DNA from: Tamarix chinensis
Lineage: Eukaryota > Streptophyta > Magnoliopsida > Caryophyllales > Tamaricaceae
Assembly: GCA_030549775.1 (NCBI GenBank)
Contig: CM060175.1
Location: 930,564-994,563 of the forward strand
Reading direction: 5' to 3'
DNA: 64,000 bases
Below are positions 12,701 through 24,899 of this stretch, piece by piece; within the stretch, counting starts at the first letter, position 1; each line of letters opens with the position of its first letter. The notes beneath the pieces are model-generated. The model had not been told where the DNA came from. It made no database searches and saw nothing but the letters and a program-made list of their open reading frames with translations. The position numbers and the translations under genes were made by a program.

Positions 12701-14100
12701 AATGTAAACATGCCCCCCAACTTACTATATTATTTGATATGTGCCTTCCTACTTAGCTACTAATTTTCCCTGACGATCACTTGTTTGAAACTATGCTTTT
12801 TCTTAATGCCTAGTCCCCCACTTATAGTAGTGTAGGCTTGAATATTTTATTATAGTATTTAGTTGCTTTTTTATTGTATTTTTCAAGTTTCATTTGAACT
12901 ACATCTCTTCCTTTCATAAAACAATCTTTCTCAAACTTAATTTCTCTTCATTACATTTGTGATGATGTTGGTTAATTCTATATGATCTTGTTTCTATTTC
13001 CATCGTCATAGCAACCTTAGATCTAAATGCTAAAGTGATAGTTTTTTTTTACCTTTCAGGTTCTTTAAAACTATTATGATAGCCCATATTATTCTTAAAA
13101 TCTCATCCACTCATCCATGATCAGCCACATTCATTTGGCATCTCAACGCTCCCAATATTTACTTATTTTCACGTTTAGTCTGACCGTTACATAGAATTGA
13201 TCCTAATGAATAATCTATTCTTTTTGGATAAAGCATTTTCATGAAAGAGAATAATTTATTTAGATTATGTATGGATGAGCTACTAAAGTAAATGGATAGT
13301 TAATTCCTCAATTTTCACAAAACTATATATATTTATTTTTATCAAACTATCTACCATTATCTACTATAATTGCATGTGGTAACCTAAACCAGCATATAAT
13401 ATTTTCCCTACAAAAATTTGTCATTTTCTTTATAGTAATCTAAGCTAGAACCTTCGCCTCTACCCACTTTGTAAAATAATCAATATCAGCAATGCCAAAT
13501 CTTTTTTAACCAATACCTATGCTCAATATGTTAGTTTGTAAAACATAGTGTAAATGTATCAATATGAATGACACCATTTATTTGACGTATCATCATTGTC
13601 AAGGTTAAGTGGCTTAAAATTATCGCCCACATAGTAAATGACCATGGACTTACTATCTCTTGTAGCTCTAAAGTAGGGATATTTTGTGCTAGGGAAAATT
13701 TTTTATTGACACATCGAAATAGTATTGATTTAGCATACTAATATACGGTTTTCCAATAGTAACCTTAGTATAGAGGTTTTTTTCAAGAGGGATTTGGAAA
13801 CTTTTTGTAAACCACATATTCCCACATGGATTTTGTTAGTTAGTGCTTCAAAGATATTTTTTGTAGTAATTTGCTTAGCTCTTAATCAGACTCCTAGTTT
13901 CTAGGAGTAATGGTTGTTAATTGATGTCTACTTAGTGGTATAAGTGGTCTAAGTTAGTGGGTCATGTTTCTCAGTTATTCTTATGTTTAGTTGCTTAATT
14001 TTAGGATTGAGTTGTTTTGTGTAAGCCTATATATTAGGCATGTTATTTGCTATTTAATATATATTTTTCCCAATAGATTTCATCTAGTACTTTTTGTCCC
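12700..14100 (-). pseudogene. Integrase remnant of Tat element
   Basis: On the minus strand around 13460-13495 the translation is IADIDYFTKWVEA, matching the first catalytic-Asp block of gypsy integrases (usually xAIDYFTKWVEA). Further fragments upstream and downstream on the same strand are broken by stops. Integrase would insert the element's cDNA into chromosomes; this copy cannot encode it. The first catalytic Asp is retained even though the frame is destroyed. Confidence 0.6.
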
Positions 14101-14349
14101 ACTACTGAGGGTACACATTTTAGCACTAGCATGGTCTATGAATGCTTATATATCTCCTTATCTCCCATAAAGTATTTCACAACCCTTCTTCTTAGCTCAA
14201 TTTTTTTATTCTTGTCCACCATCATACTTTCTTCTTCTAGATAGTCTGTCAATTCCTTCATCCATTAATCTAGTGCCAATATTTCTACAATCTCAAATTA
14301 TTCCCCTTGATCTTTAATTGTATTTATCAACCTCATTATCATATATTCT

Positions 14350-15200
14350 ACTTTGACAATCTTGGTCGATGAAGAGGCACTTGCCAAGGATAATTTGGCT
14401 AGAGCATCAACCTCTAAATTAGCTACTCTTCATACTTGAGCTACTTTAATAAAAGAAAAGTGTTTTGTTTCTTCAATCAGCTTCCCTAAGTATTTTTCCA
14501 TGCTAGCATCTCTGATTTTGTATTGTTTATTTTGTTAGTTGATGACTAGTGTTGAGTTATTATATAAAATATTCTTGTTTGCCTTTATGCCATGAGTCAT
14601 CCTAAGACTAGCCAAGGTAGCTTCATACCCGGCTTCATTATTAGTGGTGGTGAAGCCTAACATCAGCTTATACTTAATTGCTATTCCATTTGGGTTGATC
14701 AATATCACACTAGACCCAACACCTATACTATTAGATGCTTCATTGACATATAAGGTCCATTACCCTTGTTCTCCTTGAATCAATGATAGGTTTAGCTCAT
14801 ATTCAAATGAACATTCAACAATAAAATTAGTTAAAGCTTGTCCTTTAATCGTGGGTCACAATTGATATTGAATATCATATCTACTTAACTTAGTGACCCA
14901 CACCATCAGTTCTCCAAAGTTTTTTTGTTTATATAGGATGGTCCTTAGAGGAATATTAATTAAAACCATAATATAGTCAGAATCAAAATAAGGTTTTAAC
15001 TTTCTCAAGGGAATAAGTAGAGAATAAGCCATCTTTTCTAAGTTAGAATAATGACACTTAACATTAGTGAGCACCTTGATAGTATAATGGATGGTCCTCT
15101 TTTCCTTTACATTAGTATCTTCCCTAACAAGAATAGAAGAGAATGTCAATGCCATAACTGCAAGTTATAAAAATAGTTTATCTATTCCTACTGGGGTAAT
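14350..15200 (-). pseudogene. RT-linked and second RNase H remnants of Tat element
   Basis: An open minus-strand stretch at 14856-15155 contains ALTFSSILVRE, then YSNLEKMAYSLLIPLRKL, PYF, NIPLRTIL and LSRYDIQYQL. These are the signature blocks of the RNase H attached to gypsy reverse transcriptase (LEKLAxALxxAxRKLRPYF, PLRxIL, YDIxY). Downstream (about 14590-14780, minus) WTLYVNEASNSIGVGSSV, then NNEAGYEATLASLRM, matches a second, cellular-type RNase H (WxLxVDGAS, NNEAEYEAL). The catalytic Asp of YVDGA is Asn here. Two RNase H domains in tandem support the Tat lineage. Confidence 0.72.
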
Positions 15201-16236
15201 TAAATTTGGCAACTTAGATAAGTAACCCTTTAGATCATTTTTTTTTCTGATAGTCTTTGGTTAATGGAAGAATATATCTTAATCACAGAAACCTATATCA
15301 AAGTAAACTCTTGTATGCTTCTTTGGATAAAATCCTATATAATGTAACCAATTTTTTTGGCATCTTCTAAATATCCTTCTTTCTTGTTGGAGGCTGCATA
15401 CCCAAAATTGCGACAACCTTTTTTGGATTTACATCAATGCTCCTATTGAGTACCATGAACCCCTAAAATTAGTTTATACTGGCTTTAAACACACATTTGG
15501 TGGGATTTAACTTCATTTGGTACTTTCTTAAAGTATCAAAAATGTGTAACAGCTCATGTTTATGGGGGTTTTTTTATTACTTTTTACTATCATGTCATCC
15601 ACTTAAACTCCTATATGTTTTCCATTTTGCTATGAAAGATTGTGTTTACCAGCCTTTGGAAATTCACTCCAATATTCTTCAACGTGAGTGGCATTACTTT
15701 ATAACAATAAATACCATCATTTGTAATGAAGGTGATATTCTCTTGATTAGCCTTAATAAGTTTGATTTGATGACATCTAAGGAAGGCATCTATAAAACTT
15801 AACAGTTCTTGCCTAGCGAGTCGATTAGTCGATCAATTTGAAGAAATAGGTACCCATATTTAGGATAAGCTTTGTGCAAGTCTATGAAGTTGACACACAT
15901 TCTCCACTTTTCATTGGGTTTCTTCTCCATGGCTAGTTTAGCTATCCGCTCAACTTATTTCACATCCCAAATGAAGCTTAAACGAAGAAAATTCTCCACC
16001 TCTTCTTGAATTACTTTATGTTTTTTTAGATCTGATAGCTCTCTTCTTCTTTTTTTTTTTAGCTTTAAATCCCTTTTTTTATATCTAGTTAATGCTAAAT
16101 GATTTTAGAAGGGATTCCCTTTATATTAGACATCTTCCAAGCAAAAAAATTATTGTTGCTTGTGAGAAAAGTTAGTACTTCCTCTTTATTAGCTTTATTA
16201 ATATCCTTACCTATCATTATCTTATGTTCTCCATCC
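15200..16236 (-). pseudogene. Reverse transcriptase remnant of Tat element
   Basis: On the minus strand about 15870-15940 encodes EKKPNEKWRMCVNFIDLHKAYP, matching the RT block KKxNGKWRMCVDFTDLNKACP. Upstream (about 16100-16160) FAWKMSNIKGIPSKI matches FAWxxxDMPGIDPxxI. The active-site block at about 15592-15602 reads VDDMIVKS, but the Tyr codon of YVDD is TAA. Many other stops occur. The reading resumes at 20948 on the far side of the inserted LTR, which shows that the LTR split an RT-linker that was once continuous. Confidence 0.72.
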
Positions 16237-16559
16237 CCTAATGTAACACCTCAAAATTTTTTAACCTTTGTTTTCAATTGTTTTGCCTTTTATTCAAAAT
16301 TAACCATAAAACCTTAACCTTATTATTTAATAAATAACCTCTACGCCATAACCTAAATAAATTCCTAAACATCCTTCCTAATTATTTTTACTTCTTTCCT
16401 TTTTACTATACCTATTATAAACCTAATTATTCTTACCCAATATATTTTTACTTAATAAACTAAACCTAAAATAAAATAAATAAATTTCTACCCTACCATT
16501 TTACCCCTATTCTACCCCTTGCGTGCGCTAAATACCTACCCTAAACACTTTCTTGATCT

Positions 16560-17160
16560 CCGTCCCCTTCTCAAGTTGCGCCCATACACCTCATCCCTCA
16601 CCCTCTACTGAACTATACCCCTCTTCTCCATCTAGGTGAGAATGTACATGCGCACACAACCTTCTACATTATACTTATATACATGTGCAACCTCCATTAT
16701 TTTCTAGCCAACTTTCCTCCCCTCTTAGCTCCATTTGCTTTCATCCCCTACTCCCTTTGTTTGGTTTTCTCGCCAACCCCCTATACGCCTCCTTCCCTTC
16801 TCATCTTCTCTCCTTGCCCTCTTGGCATTGTTGGTTTCACTAAAACTGATCCTCAAAACTTATCAACAACCCCCAGCTAATTTCATAAACCACCTCAACC
16901 TACGCAAGTAGCACCTAGAAGCCCTATGCCTCACCATTTCCAGCCACAACCATCACCATCACAACCAGTTGCCCTACGCTTGTTTGCCACATCCCTCGAC
17001 CCTTCCCTTTGCACTAACACCACACACACACCCCTTCAACCAGAATTCCTCTCCTTCCTCTTCTCCTTTTCATTATCCTCCTTCGCCTCCTCCTCCTTCC
17101 TCTTCCTTGTCACCCTTATCTTTCTTTCTTTTTTCTCCTTCCTTGTGGTAGATTTTTCCA
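16560..17160 (+). repeat. Pyrimidine-rich, proline/serine-like low-complexity tract
   Basis: C/T-rich sequence full of CCTCC, CTTCC and CACCAC words. Long open frames here (for example 16926-17270) are a result of the low-complexity composition and have no recognisable domain. A second similar tract lies at 18060-18460 in the same LTR, and equivalents occur in the LTRs at 59079 (59380-60560) and, as purines, at 3453 (7740-8050). It appears to be a conserved compositional block of the LTR family. Confidence 0.6.
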
Positions 17161-17849
17161 CTTCCTACCACCCATATATGGTGAATGGTGTGGATCAAAG
17201 GGAGGGAAACATTAGATTGATTAAATTCCTTGATTTAGACTCATGTAGGTTGAAGTTGATGAAGGAATGAAGCTCAACTTAAGGGTTTTAAGCTACGAAA
17301 TATGTAGGTTCTTCAATGATAGGGTAGCTTTGAATGTCGATGCACATTCAAAGGATCTAAAGAGGAAAGATGTCCAGCACTTCCTATCTACATTGATCTC
17401 CAAAATAGAGAGAAATGCAAGTGTTAAAATTTTTTATTTTATTTCAAATGATCTCCACATCTTATGCGTGTACAAGGCATAGGTAATCTATATAGGAGGT
17501 AGCTGACTTAAAGCACATGAACCAGCTGGTTATCCCCCTTAATCCAATCTAGTTTTAACCCACTTGAATTAAGCTTATATAAAACCTAATCTCAGCCATA
17601 ATATCATCATTTAAATGATATTAGTGATAGCCATTACAAAGTCCTACAATTAAGTATGGTACATACATGAAATTATAATAAAACCCTACCTTACATGAAA
17701 TATACTTTAGGGTTTACAATAAGTTTAATATAACTAATGATATCACCAACTATATCTTGGTGTATTGTCATCCCATCTATGCTATAGCTTTGCAAGCTTT
17801 GAATGCATTGTACACTTTAAGTCTCTTCTTATATGTTGACTTCTTCACC

Positions 17850-18056
17850 TTACAAATATGTAACATACCTACAAGAACATTTTAAAGTATTTTCAATATC
17901 AAGTATAGAAACATTATCAAGAACATTTATGATGATCGGCTCCATTATTATAAATGCTAATTCTTTATTATCTTGAGAATCATTAGAAGCACTAGATGCA
18001 CCTGCATTAGTGAATTTCTTCGTAGAATCTCCTTGAGCAACGATAACTATTGCCAA
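17850..18056 (-). other. Exon-like open fragment inside solo LTR, unknown
   Basis: A minus-strand frame of about 68 residues starts MAIVIVAQGDSTKKF and is rich in Ser/Asn/Asp, then runs through a hydrophobic-acidic stretch (IIMEPIIINVLDNV). It ends just after a good splice-donor-like TGTAG|GTATGT. It lies between two pyrimidine-rich tracts that otherwise look like one duplicated block, so it may be part of a sequence captured by or inserted into the LTR. I do not recognise the protein. It may equally be a chance frame. Confidence 0.25.
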
Positions 18057-19927
18057 TTCTATTCCCCTTCACATCAATCCCTTCTGCCGTAGCTAGCCAA
18101 ACCCCTTTTCCCTCTACACTTCCTCAACCCACCACAATAGCTCTCTACACCACCTTTCCCTAAAACACCAAAACACCAAGCACTCACCACTAAGCCTTCC
18201 TCTCCTTTTTCTCCTCCCTTGCGACCTTTTTTTTTCTATTCCCACCCTCCTACCTTTTGGCCAAAAACATCACACCTCCATCGCCCACCTTCGCCACCCT
18301 TCCTCGTAGCCAATCCAACCAGCCCATCACTACCTCATAGCCACCAACTTGCCACCATGCCACCCTATCAACCACCGACCAAAAGCAACCAGCCAGCTAT
18401 CCTTAGCCCCCATTGTGCAATCTCATATTGCATTAGCAACATAAGGATGAGTGTGTTTTTTTTTAATTTATTTTGGTACCATTATTTATATGTAAGGGAA
18501 TTTTGGTAATTTTAGACAAAATACATATTTTATCATTATAATTATTATTTTATTCATCAAATATTTATATGGTATTCTGTAATTATTTTTAGGTACGAAA
18601 GTTGATTAGTAGGATCTTTTAGTATTTAGTAACATACTACTATTTTTACATTTTTGCCAGAATTCAGATAATCGTTATACTCTACTAAAATGTTAGATAT
18701 TGCATGATAGCATATTAAGGTTTTGATGTATAAATTGTGTTAAGTATGTTTTCTATATTACAACTTTTATAGTTTGTTAAAATGATAAATTTCACTTGAT
18801 AACACATTAGGATTTTTGTGTCGAAATATGTTAAGCATGATTTGTTAAATTATACTTATGTGTTATCTATTATATCATGAAAATATGCATGAACAACATG
18901 TTAACATACGAAAATACTTTAGGGACAAAAGTATAGTAAAACTGATCTTTCAAGATTATGTGTGACATGTACATAAAGAATGATAGGATGAGTATGCTTA
19001 AATGTATTTATGAAATAATAATAATTATGGATATATGCCCTAAAGATAATTAGGTCATTTTATATGTATTATGATTTTTACCATGACAAGTATGTCTAAT
19101 ATGTAGCATATGTTGTTAAGTATGAGATTATGTGACCTTAGATATATTAGATACGCATACTAAGGTTTTAAATGTAAATCCTTGAATAATGGCAAATTAG
19201 TCATTTGTATTATTTGATAATTTATCTACATGATGAATTGGTTTAATTATTATGCTTTAGCCTTTTCATGGTAACTTAATAAATAAAATAGGTTTAGTAA
19301 TTAAAAAGGATATTAATGTGATAATTTTAACCTTCGAGGTATTTTGTTCATTTTTGGCCTAATGCACCCAAAAGTGAGTAATTAAACTTAGGATGACATT
19401 AGTATATTTTTATGAATGACCTTGGAAATGATATTAGTTATGCTTGTCCCAAAATAATTGGAAGTAAGTAAAATGGTTAAAGTATGAAAATTGGATCTAT
19501 GTATCCTCATACGTTTTTATGGTTACTTAATAAAATACTAATACTTAAAGTGAAAGACTATGAGATTGAAAAATATTGGCTCTTTAAGGGTCGCTATCCT
19601 AAAGATGTAGTTTAGCCTACATTTGATTCTAGATTTCTACTTGTGTGCCTTAGTGCCTTAAGTAGGCCCTATACATTACTCTATTATGTTCTATGGACTA
19701 ATGAGGGGTATGCATACTTATAGATTAGGAATCTTTGTTAGTAGGATACTATATTACCTTCGTGTACCAGTGTGACCATGATACCTTTGCATCCTTGGGT
19801 TGATAGTCAGTAGGATCCTGTGTTGCCTCGGCGTGTTGGTATAATTAGAGAACCTTAGTGTCTTTAGGTGTATTGATCTTCCTTCTAGTAAATAAAAATG
19901 GAAATAATTGATGGATTATTAGATCGG

Positions 19928-20190
19928 TTAGTAGCAGCCTTTGCGAGCCTATCTATGGTCTGGTAGCAATCTTTGTGCCTACTTGTAGTTCAATGGTACC
20001 TTTTGTGCTTAACTATGGTTCAACGGTAGCCTTTGTGCCTACCTATGGTTCGGTAGTAGCATTTGTGTCTACTTATGGTTCGGTAGTAGCCTTTATGCCC
20101 ACTTGTGTTTCGGTAGCATCATTTGAGCCTACCTATATTTCTGTAGCTGCCTTCATGCCTACCTATATTGCTATTAGTTTTTATTGATAT
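19928..20190 (+). repeat. 30-bp minisatellite in LTR
   Basis: About eight copies of a unit like GGTAGTAGCCTTTGTGCCTA followed by CTTATGGTTC, mostly 30 bases with one 27- and one 33-base variant. Because 30 is a multiple of three, one frame reads as a ten-residue repeat (TYGSVVAFVP and variants), but that is a by-product and not evidence of a gene. It sits about 0.76-1.0 kb before the 3' end of the LTR. Confidence 0.85.
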
Positions 20191-20947
20191 ATGCTTGTGA
20201 GCCTACTTTTGGTTTGAGATTCTTTAGGAGTGACAATGAGGTATATGGCATGTGGTTATTGTGTTGGTCTTGGGTTGATGTTGTTTCTAATTATACTACA
20301 AAGAGAATCTCTTATATGATTCATTGGTAAGTTCAAGTTGATTCCAGATGAATGAGTATGAATAATATATGACCTTGGTGGTATGTGGTTATAGGAATGA
20401 TCTTCGTATTTCAATTTATGCATGTATAGTGTGATGTTTTATACCATGTATTATTGTGATGCCTTGTATGTGTCCTATGCTGATTTTCATTTTGGTTTAG
20501 CATAAAGGATTGCTTAGTACTATTATACTAAAGGGTTCCTTTAATAGGACCCTATCTATTCAATGGGCTATGGTCTTTGTAGGCCAGCTTATGAGTTTAG
20601 TCAAAAGATGGTAGTTCGGTTTGAGAGCCAAGGGCTATTCGGTGTCTTTTGGTATATTGATTTTAGTTATATTTTGATACTTGTATTCTTTTATATTTCT
20701 CTCCTTGATTTTTGTAAACTATTGGTGTTGCTTTTATCCATAACAACACTTACCTATTTGTTCTCCTCTATTCTATTTCTTATAATCATGTGTTAAATTT
20801 AAGTGGAATGCTAATTTTAGTCTTAGTACTTGGTATGAGAATGATAAAGGTAACCAGACTTGTATCAAGTGTTGTTTTTATTGTTTTAACTTTTGTGCTT
20901 AAATCTATAAATAAAATATTTTAACTTGTAAAAATGGAGTTGTTACA

Positions 20948-21600
20948 CCTAATGACTTTTCTTATATTGCCATAGCAGCATGGATGCCTTCTCTTGCATT
21001 TTTTTTAGAATCTGATCATCTTAGGGTGATTCGTACTTCAATTAGCATAGCATTAGCGTGCTAATATAGGACCACCCCGGAATTTTCCCCATCTGTCACT
21101 AACCAAAAATCTCATGAAGTGTCCAACCATAAAAATACTGTCCTAGAGCTTGCTAAGGGATGAATAACCTAGTATCATATTCTATGCCAACAAGTAAGCA
21201 ACTGTCACAATGTTTTCTTTTATGCTCTTCAATGTCCCTGGTTAACTAACGATTAGATTGAGATTCACTATCCTCTTTGATTTTATGATGTTACCTATGA
21301 GTCCCTCTAAAGGCAACGTCTTATTTATCAAGCATTTTTTATGACAAATTTAGTTGTTTGTAGGATTCTTCAAAGAGGAAATCGATAGAACTACTTATGT
21401 CTATCAGGACCCTATTCATTATGTAATTTGTAGTTCGCACTTCAATTAACTTGGGATCATCGTGATTCTCAACCATACTTGGTCCATCATCCTTTGCCAT
21501 TAAGCTAACTTTCTACTCATTTGTTCTTGCTCTTTTGTTTGTGTCATGGAAATTATTTTCTCTAATATATGCCTTTAGGGCCACATTGCTTGCTCCTACT
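20948..21600 (-). pseudogene. Protease/RT-linker remnant of Tat pol
   Basis: This is the minus-strand continuation of pol upstream of RT, resuming right after the CCTAA duplication. Short readable pieces include EGIHAAMAI next to the junction. I could not identify a protease active-site DTG block. Placement rests on its position between gag and RT and on continuity across the LTR insertion. Confidence 0.45.
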
Positions 21601-23120
21601 AACAAATCTCCTACAATAATGTGTATAATCTTTAAAAGTCCCTTAGTTTTAGGAGATAGAGTGGATTGGTCGATTATCTCTTATCTCTTGGTTAGCTAAG
21701 GTTGCTTTCACATGATTCTTTAAATGACCCTTACAAATAAATTTTTCCACTACATCCCTCAATGACTGACATTCATCAATAATGTGCCCCTAATCCTTAT
21801 GATATGCACACCACTTATTTAGGTTTTTGTGCTTTATGCCAGTTTGAATGAGAAATAGCTTTCAACAAGTCTATCGATTGTTCTCCACAATGTATATATG
21901 TGTTCAAGGCTAGCCACTATGATTGTGTATTTGTCAAATCTCCCAATTAGAGGCCATTTAATAGCTGGTTTTACCTTTGACGTCAAACCCACTTGGTCTC
22001 CCTCTAGTTAGTATACCTTCTTTGGCCTCAATTTCAGTATTAAAAGGGTATTTTATTTTCTAGTTGCCAATCACATCACCCTAGTTATCTCCTTGGCATC
22101 TATTCTATTTTTTGTGTCCTTTCTCAAAGAAGTGTTGGATTTGTGCTTAGACAAATATACATTCTTAACCAACACTTTGTTGGTTAGTCTTAAAATTAAG
22201 GAAGAGCTAGTGATGCTATTATCCAACTTGTCAATCTTTTTAACCTCCTTATTGTGTCTATTAAAAAAATGACTAAATAGATTTTTCTATCCTATGGAAA
22301 AATCCCATTAAAGATGAGGAATCTTTATTACGTTTGTGGCATGCATCAGATTGCTTAACAGAAGCTATCGCAAGCTGAGAAAATGAGCTTATTGACTCAA
22401 CTTTGAGTTTTCCAAACCACCTCAATGTCGATCCTTTTAAATTTCTTGATAATTCTTTGAATAAAATCACTTCTCATGCCCCACCTAGCAGTGTTGTATT
22501 TCTAGAAACATCAAGAAGGTCCTTTAGATTTGTAAAGCCATCAAAGGATTCAAAAATTATAATTTTGATTCTTTGTGTTGGCATTTCATAGATGCCTTTT
22601 ATGAAGCTTGTCTACTAGGTATAAACATTAGTGTCACCATTCTTCCCATTCATACCTTTCAAAGCTTCCTCTACCCTTTGATCTATCATTCTACTGATAG
22701 AATTTTCCTATTCTTTGTTAGTCCATCAACCATCATATTCTTAATTTTCATCTTCATCCCTTATGGTCTCACAATAATCATTTCTTCTATTTTCTTCTCT
22801 AAACCTACTAGTTGAAACCCCTCATGTCTTCTTTTCATACTTAAATATCTTTCTCTCCTATGTAGGGGGGCTTAGAGACTCTTAGTATCTATCACTCATA
22901 ATCCTCCTATCATGGATGCCTTTCATCGACTCTACTTTTTCCTCTTGAACAATGGTGTCACACAATGTAGTCCTTGTCTCCCTCTTTAGAAGATCTCGAG
23001 CCTCTACTAGAGTTTCTTGTGGAGTAATCTATTGAGGGGTATCATGGTGATGTTGGTTAATGAGGTATGGCAGCGGGACAAGGGTTTTGCCAAAGGAGCT
23101 AGCATGTCCAAAACCATTTC
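21600..23120 (-). pseudogene. gag remnant of Tat element
   Basis: The minus-strand open stretch 22273-22470 contains LKGSTLRWFGKLKVESISSF, then SQLA, matching the retrotransposon gag block LKGxALRWFxxLPxxSIxSFxQL. Downstream (about 21735-21860) KWCAYHKD, a stop, then GHIIDECQSL, is the conserved C..H....GH....C zinc-binding block near the end of plant gypsy gag, followed by EKFICKGHLKNHV. gag would form the particle that packages the RNA. Stops and shifts make it non-functional. Confidence 0.68.
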
Positions 23121-23760
23121 ATGAATGGACATGAGAAGCTCAATATTGACAACTTGTAACTAAGAGATAGTAACTAAATTATACTCCCTATAGGGGTCCC
23201 TGGTACTTAGATCAAATATATCTAAAGTTTGGATGAGAGATATAGATTTTTTTTTTCAGATCACCACACATGATGCCTAGTGTTGTTGGTAATTTGTGAA
23301 TAGAGAGGTTCTTACAGAATTACAGGGGGTGTTAATTAATTAAGGAGTGCTAAAGGGAAATTTCAAAGGAGAGAAAAAAAGTGAGAAAGTTATATTATGA
23401 GTTTTTGGATTCCCAAAATGGTTACAAGACCCCATATGTATATGTATAGAGAAAGGAAAAAGGGAGAGGGAAAAGTATTATATATTTAAGGGTAGGAAAT
23501 TTTCTTTATTCTGCATAAGGTATTAGCCTAGTGAGGAATAAATAATGGATTACCAGTTCAAGACTAGTATGAGCTTGAGGTAAGTGTTCTTAGAAGATTT
23601 TGGATCAAATGTAATCCTTTTGGTCAGTAGCTCAAGGCCCAATAGTACTAGTTTAGAAAATACCTAAATCACAACTAATTGTATGTTGCCATTTATCGTG
23701 TGGAGAGATGATATTTTAAAATACTTAACCTTAGTAATGATGAATTTCTAAATTTATTCA
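23121..23760 (-). other. Probable 5' leader/LTR edge of the left Tat element
   Basis: The stretch is noncoding and lies immediately upstream (minus orientation) of gag. It contains TACAGGGGGTGTTAATTAATT near 23325 and purine-rich runs at 23360-23480. Its position between gag of one element and integrase of the other suggests leader and LTR sequence, but I could not define LTR ends or a primer-binding site. Confidence 0.3.
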
Positions 23761-23779
23761 TTAATTATTTGAAAATTAT

Positions 23780-24700
23780 TTAAATTATCTTTCAAACTAA
23801 CCTATTAAATGTAGGTGTTGGCCAAAAATAGATTTTTCATAGTTTCTCTTGATTATTTTACAAAACAAGCAAAGGCAAATGGCCTAATACATATCATTGG
23901 GGAATGAGTAATAGAGTTTTTTCTAGAAAAATATTATCTATAGGTGTGAAATAAAAGGTGGATATTAATGGGATGTAGGATTACAAACCAACAATGTGTG
24001 AAGGGAACTAATCAAAATTATGTAGGTTTGAAGTTCCTCAAGCAATTATAACTAATAATGGTCAACAATTTGAGAACAATAAATATAACCAATATGTGAA
24101 AAGTGGAGAATTGATTGCAAATTCACATCCATAATTCATCCACGGGTAAATTTCATTGATCAATCCTCTATATAGGACATTTTTTATTTTGAGAATGAGT
24201 TCCTCAATGGTTTTAAATAGTGTATTGATTAGGCTAAATGTAAAAATAAAGAAATCCTAGGAGCATTGAGGTGCTGATTGAATAGGGTTGAGCGAGGTTG
24301 CATAGATGAGACTCTAGGAATACTATGGGCCATCAGGAAAAATATAAAATAAATAAATCAATGGGTCAAACACCTTTCACTTTTGCATTTGGGGCTTCAA
24401 TAGTTATACCAATGGAAATCAAAATAATTTAATATAGAACTAGATATTATGATTTTAAAGATAATGAAAGGGCCTACTAAAAGAACAAAGAGATTTAGTT
24501 CAAATGGGGCTCTCAAAATAGAGAAATTAAGCAACTAAATACTACAAAAAAAGATTAAAATATGTATAGTTAAAGGTTAGGGATGGGGTGTTCAGGAAGG
24601 TTGAGTTCTAAATCAATGATGGTTAAGGTAAATTAGCAACTAAATGGGTAAGTTTGTATCAAGTTGTAGAGTAAGTTAGGCCGAACACATTCATATTAAC
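23780..24700 (+). pseudogene. Integrase remnant of a second, plus-strand Tat element
   Basis: At 23845-23880 the plus strand reads LDYFTKQAKA, at about 24025-24085 FEVPQAIITNNGQQFEN, and at about 24320-24420 ETLGILWAIRK, then TPFTFAFGASIVIPMEI. These are three successive gypsy integrase blocks (xDYFTKWVEA; FGxPxxIITDNGxQF; ExLPxVLWAYR...TPFSLxYGxEAVIPVEI). The second catalytic Asp is Asn. Frames are broken. This is the same gene as at 12.7-14.1 kb but on the other strand, so it is a separate element. Confidence 0.68.
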
Positions 24701-24899
24701 TAATGAAGAGTGAAGATATCCAATTAATGCTTGGAATGAAAAATACTTGAGAAAATATTATTTGTAATATTATTTGCTATTGAATTAATGATGATATTTG
24801 TTGTATATGAATGTAGAGATTCTAGTTGCATATCAATGTTGATAAAGGAATAAAGTTTTTTTTTTTTGTTAAAAATATTGGTGTATCTACAAAATGTCT

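Larger units (their letters stand above)
16242..20947 (+). mobile_element. Solo LTR, 4.7 kb, with CCTAA target-site duplication
   Basis: The left end is TGTAACACCTCAAAA and the right end GGAGTTGTTACA, a TG...CA pair with mirrored ends. The five bases CCTAA at 16237-16241 are repeated exactly at 20948-20952. When the block is removed the flanking pol sequence joins cleanly. No gag-pol frame and no second LTR are present, so it is a solo LTR, probably formed by LTR-LTR recombination. Inside are pyrimidine-rich tracts (16560-17160, 18060-18460), a 30-bp minisatellite (19928-20190) and an exon-like fragment (17850-18056, minus). The family assignment as gypsy (Tekay/Del-like) rests on LTR length and termini and is an inference. 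Confidence 0.87.
8756..23760 (-). mobile_element. Decayed Tat-lineage Ty3/gypsy retrotransposon
   Basis: Read on the minus strand from right to left, the order is leader (about 23.3-23.7 kb), gag (21.6-23.1), RT (to 15.2), RNase H (14.35-15.2) and integrase (12.7-14.1). A noncoding spacer and an ORF on the opposite strand (8.99-11.65) then follow. A second RNase H domain after RT and an antisense ORF between integrase and the 3' LTR are hallmarks of the Tat group (Grande/Retand/Ogre relatives). Every reading frame has stops and frameshifts, so the element is dead. A 4.7 kb solo LTR (16242-20947) with a perfect CCTAA duplication interrupts pol. The 3' LTR was not found. The 5' border is uncertain. 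Confidence 0.7.

Noticed and set aside
14856..15155. Independent 99-residue gene
   Set aside because: It is the RNase H segment of the gypsy pol, with RT upstream and integrase downstream on the same strand.
16926..17270. 114-residue frame with hydrophobic stretch as a membrane protein
   Set aside because: The Ser/Phe/Leu run is the TCCTTCCTCTTC tract; it lies within a solo LTR with proven target duplication.
19975..20187. 70-residue frame with a ten-residue repeat that looks like a repeat protein
   Set aside because: The DNA is a 30-bp minisatellite inside a solo LTR; the protein repeat follows from 30 being divisible by three.
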